A stretch of 64,000 nucleotides of DNA from Platismatia glauca (Eukaryota > Ascomycota > Lecanoromycetes > Lecanorales > Parmeliaceae): contig OY745781.1 of assembly GCA_963556305.1 (NCBI GenBank), forward strand, positions 700,501-764,500, given 5' to 3'. The notes under the pieces were generated by a model. The model was not told the origin of the DNA, searched no databases, and saw nothing but the letters and a program-made list of their open reading frames with translations. Positions within the stretch are counted from its first letter, which is position 1, and every line of letters begins with the position of its first letter. Shown piece after piece: positions 1 to 11,319 of this stretch. A program made the position numbers and the translations under genes.

Positions 1-2684
1 GAGAGACAAGATACGGCTATCGGGTATCAGTATCTTGAACTTTCTCGGTTTTCTTACCCTATGCGAGCAATTAAATACTTGGCCAGGAGAGAAATTGGAA
101 AGCAAAAGAGGTCAAGCACAACATGCGAGTCACAAAGGTTCTTCCCGTATGAAAAACCCAAAAGGTTGTAGGCTAGTCTTCTTGAGTAGGCAACACAGCT
201 AGACCACGTTCAAGGGTGAAGAATATTCTACGAGTGCGGAGGATATCTTTTTTTCCCAGTAGATCATGCGCGTTGCCGTCAGATTGATTGGGTATAATGT
301 ACTACTAGAGTACAGTGGGCGTGTTTGGTTGGACCGTCAGCAAGTCACCAAACTCGGTTGAGACGGTCCGATTCCAAACTCATGAAAAAGCAGATATATG
401 GACCTAACAAATGCTAATCATTCCACTACCGTCTTAACGGTTTTCTGCATCAGATGCACGAGGTGCATCTCCATCCTCCAATCAACTTGGCGATTGACTG
501 TGGGGTGGGGTGCGCTTGAACACAAAGGCTGCATGAGGTGGTCGGACCCCCTTGTGCGCTGCGGCCACTCGGATTTTTCTGCGAGTCAGCGACGTTACCG
601 AATGGCTGGGTGAAGACGGCGTCCACCAATCACCCGTCCCCAATCACAGCTTACTACGATCTTCGTCTTCCCAATGCTCACCACTGTCACACTTGACAGC
701 TTCCAGCCTCCGACCTTGGCGCTTGTTGGTTCCGCTCGCTCTCGTTGGCGGAGGGATTCCGTGCCTTTACTTGGCGGGACATCGCCGGGTTGGGATCGAC
801 GCATTTTCTGACAATTGACATGCACAGCTAGTATTCCACCCCGAGCTTCCCTTTAACGGGCAGATCACCTCAAGGTGATTTAGCGGCAGTGCGCTAATCT
901 TAGGCTTGTGAAATATTATTGTTGCCCTGGTGGGAGTGGCCCCCTCTTCCCAATGCTGCCGAGCACCTACCGTTTTTGATGTACCCATGATTGAGTCATT
1001 ACCGTTCCCGATTTGCATTGCACTTTCTGAGCTTGTTCGAACTTTGAAATGACTGTGGTGCCATGCAGCTGCTTCGTAGTCTACCTAGTGTTCTTGCGCT
1101 GTTATCGTAGATCCGCTGAAACGCGCAGTAGGTAGTATGATACCTTCTCATTGGGTGACTCGATATGCGGCCAGTAAAGACCCTAAACCACTGGTTGCAT
1201 GGAGCAGAGGTCGAAACCCCAGTACAGTAGTCACGTCGATCTGGCTGACTCGTTGGTCTGAGAGGTGGGACGCGTTGACTTCCCGTCTGATCTACCTACA
1301 CTTCCTGTCAGTGGACGTCGTTTTGACGATGGACATTATTGGGAAGGTTTGCCTGAACCCAGACGAATGGCGCATATTGCACCGCACTCATCAATGCCCA
1401 CGCCAAAGTGTTTTGCTTTTCGCTTTCCGCTTTTTGCATCTGCTTCTCGTTTGGATGCCCAAAGAAGAAGGCGGCCAAAGCCTTCGCCCTAAGATAGTGA
1501 CCGGTGAGAAGGCAGAAGGTGTTTCGATATTGCAGCAAAGCCATATGGCCATCAATAGTCAATAGTCATGTAATACCCAGCTATTTGTTCGGGAAACCTC
1601 GGTCCCAGGAAACTTTTTAGCACGAGTCGGCCGATGCTGGCGCACCGGGTTACGTCCTTCCCACTCCCGTCTGACAGGGAAGGACGATGATTGGTGGGCC
1701 AGTCCTGGGATTTATTGAACCGATGCTTCGTAGCGTCACCTTCCTCCCTTAGTGCCTTTAGCGCCTGTGCCTCTTCATTTTCCTTCATTTTCCGGGAAAT
1801 ATTTGTGCGTTGATGGGAACTAATAATTCTCTGCTGATCGCCTTTCCCCTCTCCCCTCTCCCCTCTCCTGTCCGGCTTCTTTTTTCCTCTTTCCGCTTTC
1901 CCAGTCTCGCGTATCCAAAGGCACTCTGCATCGTCCTCATCCCTCATCCCTCATCCCTCATCCGATTCATCTCAATCCATCCCATGCATTCCCCTCCTCC
2001 GTCATGTTCACTTTGACACGCGCCATGATGTTGCGTAAGGGGCAATTTGGCATTGCGAGGGTGGAAGGTGGAAGGTGGCAGCTGGCAGTGCGTGGATTTG
2101 CTTGGTAGGCTTGCGACTCGCGAGCAGATGGAAAAAATAAGCTTTGGCGGGAAAAGCCATTGCCTTATTACAGCATTATTAGTTTACTAGTCGTATTACC
2201 ATTTTCTCGGCCCAAAACTTCGTCACACTACAATCTCTACTCTATGCTCATGCCATACCACCATACCCACCACCGAACCGATTCTTCGCTTCCTTCTCCA
2301 GAAATCCCCATAGACTATCTCCAATCCACGGATAACCGCATGCTTCAACGACCCACGGGTATATTCAACACGCTCTCATGAAACCTTCCCTTTCATTCGG
2401 GTGTCTGTCACTTGCCTAGCAACTTTCCCACATCCCGAGCGTCACTTTCCCCTGTCTCAGCTCGACAAACAGTCCCGCACTCCTGTCGCCCGGCTGCCAG
2501 CGACCCAAGAACCGCTTCCTTGGATCTGATTGCGCCCGGCATCACCCTCTTCCTCTCGACTACCGGCTACCCACCTCGGCCATACAAGACAGCTTCACCA
2601 GTGGAACATCCTCTTGCTACCTGAGATCGAGTCCATAGGCCGTCCAGGAAACAAAGTATCTTAGGGTCCGGCAAGGGTGCCCGG
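1..2684. other. Long region upstream of veA, no supported gene
   Basis: I find no ORF here with a recognisable domain. The frames present are short, overlap on both strands and have no sensible splice structure. The stretch holds two pyrimidine-rich microsatellites, a CCCTCT run near 1848–1868 and a CATCCCT run near 1938–1962, and then a C/T-rich zone up to the veA start. It most likely carries the veA promoter and a long 5' leader, which is common for developmental regulators. That role is inferred from position. Confidence 0.5.
1848..1962. repeat. Pyrimidine microsatellites (CCCTCT and CATCCCT units)
   Basis: Four to five tandem CCCTCT-type units lie around 1848–1868. Four CATCCCT units follow around 1938–1962, with C/T-rich sequence between. 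This is simple-sequence DNA in the putative veA upstream region. Confidence 0.8.
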
Positions 2685-4708
2685 ATGAGCGCGACTATGA
2701 CTACGGCCATCTTGCCAGTCAAGAACGAGACGGATGCCTCGATGAACAGGATCACGAGAGACGGCAGGGAACTTACATATGGTAAACCCTCCTTCTGCTT
2801 GTCTGGCCGTCCCAACTGACATGGCGCAGAAATAAAAGTCATTCAACAGCCGGAAAGGGCCAGAGCATGTGGGTCTGGGGCAAAATGTGTGTACCGTCAG
2901 TTCTCTGTTGGCACCTGGCCATTACTGACCTCGTCCAAGCTTCTGCGGATCGTCGCCCTGTCGATCCGCCGCCTGTGGTAGAGCTCAAGATCTTTGAGGG
3001 CGAGCGCGATAACAGAACCGACGTTACCTTCTCCCACAATGCCAACTTTTTCCTCTTCACGACATTGGAGAATGCTCGCCCGATTGCCAAGGGCAGGGCG
3101 CCGGTAGCACCGCCTACCTTCCCGGTCCTGACAGGATCGCCTGTGGCTGGAATGGCATATCTTGATCGCCCGAACCCAGCAGGGTACTTCATCTTCCCGG
3201 ATCTGTCGGTGCGCCATGAAGGATTGTATCGATTGAGCTTCAGTCTATTCGAGGAGCTCAAGGAAGACAAGGACGCGGATATCGAACCACCTGGAGGCAG
3301 TCCAAAGTCGAAAGACAAGCTCCTCAGTAGCAATCCCATGGCGCCACGTGCGCATGTACACTTTCGCTTGGAAGTGAAGTCGATACCCTTCGCGGTATAC
3401 AGCGCGAAGAAGTTTCCCGGGCTGTCGGAGAGTACACCGCTCAGCCGTACCGTTGCTGAACAAGGCTGCCGAGTCCGCATCCGCCGGGATGTGCGCATGA
3501 GACGCCGAGATAAAACCAACGACAGCTACCAGGAGTATGAAGATGACAATTCATATACGCAGTCCGAGCATTACCCGACTCCACATCAACCAGATCGACC
3601 CCGCTCAATCAGCAATGGGAGCATAGATCCACAGACACCTTACAGTACAGGTCGTCGGCCATCGATGCAAGACCCAGCGGGTGGAGGATACTTTCCACCG
3701 GCCCCCTATACCCATTCCAGTTATCAGCAACCGCCTCCACCTCCGGCTCCGGCTCAAGTTCAGTCTGCCACTGCCTACACCTCTCATTTGAACTTTGGTG
3801 GATCCACTACTCCTCAATACGCAACTCCGACTTTCCCGCTAACCCAACAACCTCCCGCGCCGCAGTCTTACATTCAGAGTAGTCCCAACTATCAGTATCC
3901 GACCACTTACCACGCTCGCCAGATGTCGGCTTCTCACAATTATAATTATCAAACCCCACCGCCATCGCAGCTCCCATCTTATGTCCAGTCTCCTATCTAT
4001 CCGGACACTACCGACTACCGTACAGTACCGGATGCCAGGAGAGCCTCCGCAGGGATGCCGCTCAATCAGCAGTCATTACAGTCGCATTCAATGAGTGCAT
4101 ATGTCAACAATCATCCTGCTCTGCAGCAAACGTACTGCGCTCAGCAACAGCAGCCTCGGTCTCGCACCGCCACTCCCACCAACACCATGAATGGGTATGG
4201 ACTACCGCCAACATCGCTGCCTCCCCTCAAGATGGACCATGCCTATGAACCGGGGGCAGTAGAACCCAAATACGAACCCCAGTCACCTCTGGACAGCATG
4301 CAAAGACAAATCATGCCTTCCGCTTTGCCTGCATACTCCTACCCTGCAAACCACCCCCTAGGCGCAGATCCGATGTCCGCACGCTCGGCAAAACGAGGCT
4401 ACGGCAAAGTGTTCAGCGAAACCCATATACACCAGCCATTCCATGATGGAATGCGCCCCAGCAGTCCCGACCAAGGCCCTCCACGCGGGATACTAATGGA
4501 CACGGACAACGGCCACATTGCCGATGAGGTGTACAGTGACATAGAATTGATGAAGGCACAGAATTTACTCGTCTACAAACGCGCGGATGGTTCGCATCAA
4601 ACGAAGAAGTGCCCGAGTCCGATCGGTTCATCTGCGTTAGTCGTGGACTCCCCGAATCCGTTGGTACGTGTACTGACTTCTGGTGATAGACCTCGTCATC
4701 ATCGCTGA
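2685..4708 (+). CDS. veA: Velvet complex regulator VeA
   Basis: VeA is a light-responsive nuclear regulator that partners VelB and LaeA to control asexual/sexual development and secondary metabolism. Exons are 2685–2781, 2830–2886 and 2940–4708 (about 640 aa). The first two short exons encode the typical start: Met, then the NETDASMNRITR segment and the IKVIQQPERARACGSGAK strand of the velvet fold. Exon 3 continues with SSADRRPVDPPPVVEL and closes the velvet domain near residue 235. An Arg-rich stretch (RIRRDVRMRRR, about 230–242) is a likely nuclear localisation signal. The rest is a low-complexity Pro/Gln/Ser/Tyr tail with a conserved-looking end around LLVYKRADG. Joining through 2782–2829 and 2887–2939 keeps frame at each step. 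The start could also be the nearby in-frame ATG at 2697. A terminal intron near 4660–4690 cannot be excluded, so the last ~15 residues are uncertain. Confidence 0.93.
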
Positions 4709-5477
4709 ATTCGGGTTTGACTCGCTCAAGTGAAGCCATGTTACACTTACACACCGGTCTCTGTGGGATACAACTGTCGGCTTGGAGTTTCAGCTCCGTG
4801 TTCAATACTGCTTGCCTCCTTGCCTCTGTACCTTGTAATGTTCCTCATGCTCGCGCCTTCCCCTGGATATACCTTATTGCAACGCTTGGACTTCCGTGAA
4901 TACGCCTTGATACCATCACCCGTAGCCAACGGGCTTCGATCTATCTTCTGGTTCTCCACTGGACGGCACCTTGATCGTTCACCTCCCTACTTCAGCAGCG
5001 GTATAAAAGCATACCTTGTTTTAGCCTTTTGGTTTCACGGCCTGGCGTTTTGTTCGTGGGCGGAATCAACATCACTACATCTCCTTCACAAGGAGCTTGG
5101 CAGTATTGACATACCTACGGGCGGCACGAATTTCATGTCTTGCTATTTTCTTGAATTCTTAAGCGGACGCATGGAGCTGGCTTTGGATATGGCGCTGCTT
5201 ACAGGTTGTGATTGCATGGTTGGGTCATTTTGGGCGAAGGATTCACTTTGGATGCAACAAGAGTTCTGTCATGTCGCATAGGTCTCATCTGACTTAGGAT
5301 TCAACTTGTTCAAACAGAATTGAAGAGCAAACCATACATTAATATATAAGGGAGTTCCTGACCTTTTTTCCAGCCATGATGTTTTTACGTCGTTGACCAG
5401 TGCGACTGAAAACTGTCAAAAAGCAACCCACTCAGCAGTAGAAGACAACGTCCTAGTACTTAACAGACACCGAATGC
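4709..5477. other. 3' region of veA, no supported gene
   Basis: The open frames here, including one of about 180 codons at 4730–5281, lack any recognisable domain and sit directly after veA. They are most likely 3' UTR and spacer between the convergent veA and the helicase relic. Confidence 0.45.
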
Positions 5478-8318
5478 CTACTCAAGCTGCGCCGCAAATC
5501 TTAACGCATTCTCCTCGGCCGCGATGTTCTCGTCTAGCAGGCGCAACATTTTTGTGCTCTTTCTCCGCCTTTTCCGCAGAATACTTGCTTTCCATCGCAG
5601 CAAGATCTGCCTCAATAACAGCTGTCGCTGTCTTCCTCCTCTCATCTGCCTTTTGTTGGAAGGTCTTTAGCTTCTTGGATGCTGAGACTGTGACTGGGTC
5701 CGACTCGACGGGAGTATCAACCTCTTTGCCCTTGCGCTTGGCTGGATAACTTGGTAGGGTGAGAGTGGCGGTGGCAGCATCGCAGCATCGAGTCTCTGCC
5801 CGAAGGTACTGGGATCTGCAATCGACTTGACGGAGTGGATCGTGTCCAGGTCGAGGCGTTTGAGGTCATTGGCATAGATGATCTTGATGAGATGGTCGCA
5901 AAGCATGCCGTACATGCGATATTGCGTATCGAGGAGGGTCATTGGCCATGTCTGGTCAACGATCTGCTTCAGCCATGAACCTGCCCACTCCCTTTTGGCG
6001 AACTGCGAAAGGACAAATGCGGGAAGCTGGAAAGGATCTCCGGCGTCGGAGAGGCGCTGAAGTGTCTTAACGAATGCCATTACTGGCATCTCCATCATGG
6101 GTCGAGTCATTGTGCCGGCTTCATCCAGGAACGCGGATTTGGCAGGGTATGCCCACTGGATCTCATTGTCTGCCCCATGGACCTTGTAGAGAGCGGCTGA
6201 CTGGCAACCGGTGACTGTGCAGAAGACTATTCGAATACCGTCTCCAAGTACCATCCGCGTCAGCTCTTTGCCTTGCTGAATGTACGCATCGTAGATGGCT
6301 TCGTCTCTGAGGCTGCCGAATTCTCGCAGCTGAGCCACGGCACCTGGAAATTTGACAAAGTGTCCCTCAGTCCGAGCACGATGGACACGCAAGGCCTCGA
6401 GATGGTACTCCTCGTCGATCAGATCGAGCTCCCCAGTCACGTATTGGGCGTCGATTGGAACCTGGGAGTAGACTCGGGCAATGGGGACGTCGCCTTCGAG
6501 ATGGCGTGACCTATATCCGTCGACCACTTTTCGAAGCAGAGCATTGACTACCACGTTGGCCACCGCAGTTCCCACCATATACTCTTCCGTATTCTCGAAG
6601 AGCCATAGCATTGCCTTGCCAAGAACGTGACTCTAACCGGTGCCGGGAGCGCCCCAAATGACAGAGATTTTTCAGCCGAGGATCGTTTCGACCGCGCGGA
6701 GTCGACACACTGACCGTGTCTTTTAAAGACTGAGGAAGCTCAATTTGCCTGGCCACCTTGTTGGCCTCTTGATTGCATTCCTCCAAGCCGAATAATTCAA
6801 CAGCCGGTATCTGCAGCGGGTACTTGGGTTTGGAGAAGAATTGATTCAAGCTTCCCTCAAACTCGTCGACGGCGGTCTTGACCGTGGTGACGGTGGCCCT
6901 GGCACGCTCACCAAGGACGTCGTTGAATATGGGCTTCAAGGCCACATTATCCTCCTCCAGTTCGACAAAGGATGATATATCGTCAAAGGAGTTAGAAATC
7001 ACTCCAACGATGGGCGCTTCGTAATCCATCTTATTCTTGACAACGCTCAGCATCCATACCGTCGTCTTACCCCCCGTAAAGAATTCGGGGTCAGCGTCTC
7101 TTCTGCAAGGCAAAGGTCCAAGCAATAAGACAGCGCAAACGAGTTTTAAAATCGCTTTTGCTTCCGGAACATGTCTCGTGACTCATATGATCCCATCAAG
7201 AAAGACCACCAAAGATCTTGTGCTCCCCCATTGTGTCCTCGTCGGTGGGGAAGTTGACAGGAGATTTCAATTGGTAGCTTTCGCCGACCGTCTTGCTCTC
7301 CCAGTCATACTCCTTAGCATCCACCGACCGATCCTTTGGTTGCTCCGAAGGGAAAACTTCAACAACGAGTCAACGACGCTCCTATGACCCTTGCCAGCAT
7401 GAGTAAGAATACGGCACTTCATGGTGCCGGATTGCTTCTCCTGTGCTTCTGGCTCGTGCCGCAGAGCCGCCATGTCGGTCTTCACGATCTTTGACCATTA
7501 GTCTCCGGGTTGGCCAATGAGTGACCCGCGCACAAATGAGCAAGCTGACCCCTGAGCACCTCAGACTTTGAGGTTACGTCTCCTACGTCCCGCTTCCATA
7601 TGTCAGTAGAGGAGTGGAAAACCAACCAAACTTCCCTAAAAGTACTCGAGAGCGTGTACAGCGGGGAAGCGGGAGCCAAAGCAATACTCTCGTCGTCGCC
7701 CTTGTCAGTGTCGATTCGGCACGTGCCAGGTCGCGTCACCGAGAACTAACCCACGAACATACCCTCGTCGTCGTCATCGGCAGAACCCAAGACGAAGCAA
7801 TCTTCTTGAAGGCGATAGTCCGCTTTTCTAAGCCTAAAGGTGCACCTATTACCGGCAGCCTTCTGGGTTATAGATATGTCGCCGCTAAAGACAACAGGCC
7901 CAACGCTGTACTTGTTGGTCTTCCTCATGCATGGGAGTACGACCCTAAGGAAAAACCCCAGTCAGTTTTTGCACAAAAAGACAATAATAGAATACATGCC
8001 TTTTTTCTTTTTAGAAGAAACGACGGTGAGTCTCTTAAGGCAAGACCCAGAGGTCATAAGACACGTTTAGGTAATATACAGAAACTGTTTGCTCGTGAAA
8101 CGTGTCCTGCGATCGGGGAACTACTATGAAGGACTTGTACAGAAAATTGCTCACCGTTGTTCTGAATCGGTAGACTCGAAAGACAAGCGAGCTTCTTCTG
8201 TTCTCAGATTTGTAGTGACTACTACCTTGGCAGGCTTCCTGGAGGCGGGCACCTTGGAGGGGGAGGAGGAGGCAACGGGTTTGGCTTTCGCGCCGGTGGA
8301 ACTGCCCCGTGCTGTCAT
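5478..8318 (-). pseudogene. Broken superfamily 1 (Upf1-like) helicase gene
   Basis: On the minus strand, an apparently real 5' exon starts at 8318 and splices (GTGAGC donor) to an exon reading KYSVGPVVFSGD. Protein-like sequence continues to about 5478 but changes frame about five times with no usable introns (near 7485, 7400, 7140, 6648, 5770 and 5560). Helicase marks are a motif I reading WGAPGTG, a motif II-like LDEAGTMTRP (about 6110) and an Upf1-type LDTQYRMYG (about 5920). The second RecA domain is short and is followed by a Lys/Glu-rich coiled-coil tail. The motif I lysine position is a TAG stop (6633–6635), and the frame just before it is shifted at an A5 run. The gene belongs to the DNA/RNA helicase family with AAA_11/AAA_12-type domains; its own function is unknown. 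A living but heavily spliced gene is less likely. Confidence 0.7.
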
Positions 8319-8383
8319 TGTGGGGAGAAAGCCGGACTAGGTCACGAATGATTTGATCACAATATGGTTTGACCCACTCACTG

Positions 8384-8500
8384 GAGGTAGGAGAAGAAGG
8401 CGAGACGAAGAAAGGAGAATATGAGAAGATCGGAGTGGTGAGAGGAGATGAGATGAGAGAATAGAGGGAGGATGAAGGAGGCGCTAAAAATGTATCTACG
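8384..8500. repeat. Polypurine tract
   Basis: About 115 bases made almost entirely of A and G on the plus strand, built of GGAGAA/GAAGA-like units. It lies just upstream of the helicase relic's start, so on that gene's strand it is a pyrimidine tract of the kind common in fungal promoters. Confidence 0.7.
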
Positions 8501-8523
8501 CCTTGAATAAGTGAGGTAATTTA

Positions 8524-8815
8524 GGAGGTGGGAGCGTCGAACAGATGTCCAGACCCTATGTATGTGGGAAAGAGGGAGCGTTGAACGAGTGTCTCGGCCC
8601 TACAGTATATCGATATTGCTGAGGAAGAAAAAGCTTTCAGTGAGGGCTTGTTTACCTATACTCACCCACAAAGCTCCGCAACAATCTCGCACGTGCAACG
8701 TGATCGCAGAGCCGAGACGATTGTTTGACGCTCCCTCTTCCTTTACATACGCAGGGTTGAGACACTTTTCAACGCTCAACAGGGTTTAGACACCTGTTCA
8801 ACACTCCTTTCTCCT
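8524..8815. repeat. Imperfect inverted repeat with internal ~27-bp units
   Basis: The left arm (8524–8602) reads as diverged copies of a unit like GGAGCGTTGAACAGGTGTCT followed by CGACCCT. The reverse complement of 8707–8815 carries the same units in the same order with one extra unit. The arms are separated by about 104 bp. This could be a MITE-like element, a decayed terminal-repeat element or a self-inverted tandem repeat. No transposase is present nearby. Confidence 0.7.
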
Positions 8816-8969
8816 ACCTCTTCTGCCATCCTAGCTACATACCTAACCCATTACGATCGAACATCAATAATTCTCTTTGTGCAATCTACCACAACTCAGC
8901 AGCTAGGAGACCTACATGAAAACATATATACCCGAGCCACTGGAAGAAGCTCACTGATAGTTCTCCAGA

Positions 8970-10031
8970 ATGGCTGGAACTCCCAGAGATAAGAAGAACG
9001 CTGGGCGTTCGGACTGGTTCACCATTAAGCACCAGCGTGTGAGGCGTGCCAACTTGTGGGCGAAGAAAGATGGTGTTCTCGAGAGACCTGACCCTTCATG
9101 GTCGAGCCACAAAGTCGGTACGTCCAGGTCTCGACAGGTACGTACCTTTTGAAGAGATATTCTCCAACTGCCTTAGTGTCTCTGGAGTCGAATTCGGTCT
9201 TGAAAGAAGAGTGCTGACTTCGTATATGTTCATAGGCTGGAACATGGAACGTCGAGGATGTTATCATGACTAACCGGGGCATCGAGGTCTTTCAATACAC
9301 ACAGAAGTACGTTCGCCACGATTCAGTAAAGGGCCCAAAAGTTCGGACCAAGGATGAATTCGCTTGGAGCGTGCTGTTCAAGCCCGAGTCCATGAAAGCT
9401 AATTTGCGTTCGGAAATGGAGCGCGCCGGCGTACCAGAAGAGCGAACGACGATCGACTTTCATCGAGCGGTGCTTCAAGTATGAGGGGCTGCCCGAGTCC
9501 ATGGACTCCACTCAATTGAAGACTGAGCAAGTCGAAGACGCCACAATGAACACCGGCGGGGACGCCGAGGCAAAAGGTACGTACATATCAGGGGGCTAGA
9601 TCCTTCGTTTTTAGGAGCAAATCGGGGCCGCGATCCCTCTTTTAAGAGCAGAAGAAGTCTTCTACTCCTCCAGATTTATTTGCTCTTGGGGGGAAAGACC
9701 CATTCTCAACAGCGAGAGGATATTTCTGCTCTCTAAACATGCATCTTTTCTCGCTTTTTTGCTTAGAAAGAATGACGCTGGGTCATAACTTCGGAGTAAA
9801 CCGGTTTTGCTTGATGGCATCTTTGGGTTATACGCCTTATCTCGGGAGCAGAAAGTCCTTCATGCCCCCATAGCTTTCTTGTTATTGGGGTGAAGACCAA
9901 TTCTCGATAGCGAAAGGATCTTCCTGCTCCTTAATATTGTCTCTTCTCCTAGTTCCTTACTTAGAAAGAGCGACGCTGACTCTGATGTCTACGCAGAACT
10001 CAGGGCACTTCGAGAGAAGCATGCCAGATAG
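8970..10031 (+). CDS. Unrecognised small protein, possibly truncated by stops
   Basis: A consistent four-exon model is 8970–9137, 9236–9478, 9522–9576 and 9997–10031. All junctions keep phase and use GTACGT, GTATGA and GTACGT donors. The product is about 166 aa, basic at the N-terminus (DWFTIKHQRVRRANLWAKK), with a central FAWSVLFKPESMKANLRSEMERAG segment and a short charged end. I do not recognise the family. After the TAG at 10029 the same frame continues as coiled-coil-like sequence (SELEAAEST), a TGA at 10059, then another ~40 protein-like codons. The original protein was therefore probably longer. The third intron (9577–9996, 420 bp) is far longer than others in the window and contains a duplicated segment. 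Confidence 0.4.
9640..9985. repeat. Diverged direct duplication of ~140 bp
   Basis: Copy 1 (about 9640–9786) and copy 2 (about 9845–9985) share the same order of motifs. Each begins GAGCAGAA, then has a short T-rich stretch, a GAAGACC/GAAAGACC...TTCTC block, AGCGA(G/A)AGGAT, CTGCTC, and ends CTTAGAAAGA followed by GACGCTG. Both lie in the same orientation inside the putative 420-bp intron. Confidence 0.65.
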
Positions 10032-10600
10032 TCTGAATTAGAAGCGGCGGAGTCGACGTGAGAAGGAGACCGCCTCGCATCTTTCAACGCAGAGACCGCA
10101 GATCTTGCTGCTGAAAAGCAGCTTCATGCACGCCAGCGCCTGGGGCCTGGGGCCTGGGGCCTGGGGCCTGGGACGCCGCCTCTCCCAAACCCAAGGCTCC
10201 ACACCGGAAGAGCCGGCGGACATCAGCGACAAGCAGGCGTCAGTCAACGGCAGCGAACAACAAAATCGTGTCAGTCCAGCCCAGACAAGGACCGCATCTC
10301 CCTCCTCTGTAGTCAGCAATGCTGCTCCAGAAGGTTCCGTGGATGTGGAGAGGTACAGCGAGGAGGGTTATTTGTTCACTTGGGGAAAGTGGAGGATGAC
10401 TCGAGAGTTTCAGTACGGCAGGAGAGGAAATCATGGTCCGAAGCCTCGGGCAAGGCTGAACGTAAGGGGAGCGAATGCAGATGTCTGTCCAGCAGACCTG
10501 CTTCTGTACAGATATGACAGTCAAATGAATCAACTGAACTGAAGCTACGTATGCGAAACGAACCAAAGGAAGGTCTTTTTTGAATAAAGTATTATGAATT
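10032..10600. other. Decayed coding-like sequence after the 8970 gene
   Basis: The frame of the upstream gene continues to about 10130 with two stops. A different frame (about 10105–10542) is open and compositionally protein-like (Ser/Gln/Pro-rich). Between them is a G/C-rich CCTGGGG repeat at 10138–10172, which may have shifted the frame. No domain is recognisable. Confidence 0.4.
10138..10172. repeat. GGCCTGG-type 7-bp tandem repeat
   Basis: Four to five tandem copies of a 7-base CCTGGGG/GGCCTGG unit. The unit length is not a multiple of three, so gain or loss of one copy changes the reading frame of the surrounding coding-like sequence. Confidence 0.85.
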
Positions 10601-11319
10601 ATTGAAGATGCGTTCTCAGCTTGAGCCGAAGGAAACGATGGCAGGAAGTCGGCACACAAACCCCCACCTTTCCCTTTCCCTTTCCCTATCCCTATCCGTC
10701 TCCAGCCGCAGTCCACGGCGTAGGAAGGATCTGGAAGATGGGCAACTCCAACTATTTATATCATATACCCCGCCCTCATTCCTCACTCCCTTCACTCTTT
10801 CGCATTGGATAACGACGGAATGAGCTTCATTACATGCTGTCTATGGGGATATCTAATGGTCTATAGGACGCCGATGCATCAAGTGCTTCGGTATGCGGTT
10901 TTCGCGACAATGTCCACGAGGGAGCCAAAGTCAAGCATCGTTTGGGAACGACAATTCCCGCTCATGACACCATGACATTGTACTACTCTGTCGTGCTAAT
11001 GGGCGGCTTTCACCAAGAATATCGAAGCAGGAGAATGGTAGAATATCGTGGACAGGCGGCTTTTCCGAGGTGGCACTTAGGAAAACGGCATGGCATGGCA
11101 TGGCACAGGGCGGTCATGGCGGTGAAGAAGAAACCTGTTCTCGCGGCTCGGTAGGCAAGCATGAGAAGGGGCTTCGTGATAGGTGTTGCAAAGGTTGCAA
11201 GCGAATGCCGAAGAAGGGGAATATGTATGTACGGACGACTGTCGATATACAGAATGTTGCGGGTTGATGTCGCTACGTGGACTCATCGCTCGTAAGAGTA
11301 ATAGGTGGTTACTCCTTCT
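10601..11319. other. Spacer downstream of the desaturase, with C/T microsatellite
   Basis: No supported gene. A CCCTTT/CCCTAT microsatellite lies at about 10666–10698. The remainder is probably the 3' region of the minus-strand desaturase. Confidence 0.45.

Noticed and set aside
4730..5281. Plus-strand ORF of about 183 codons after veA
   Set aside because: No domain, no homology I recognise, hydrophobic mixed composition, and it lies where the veA 3' UTR is expected.
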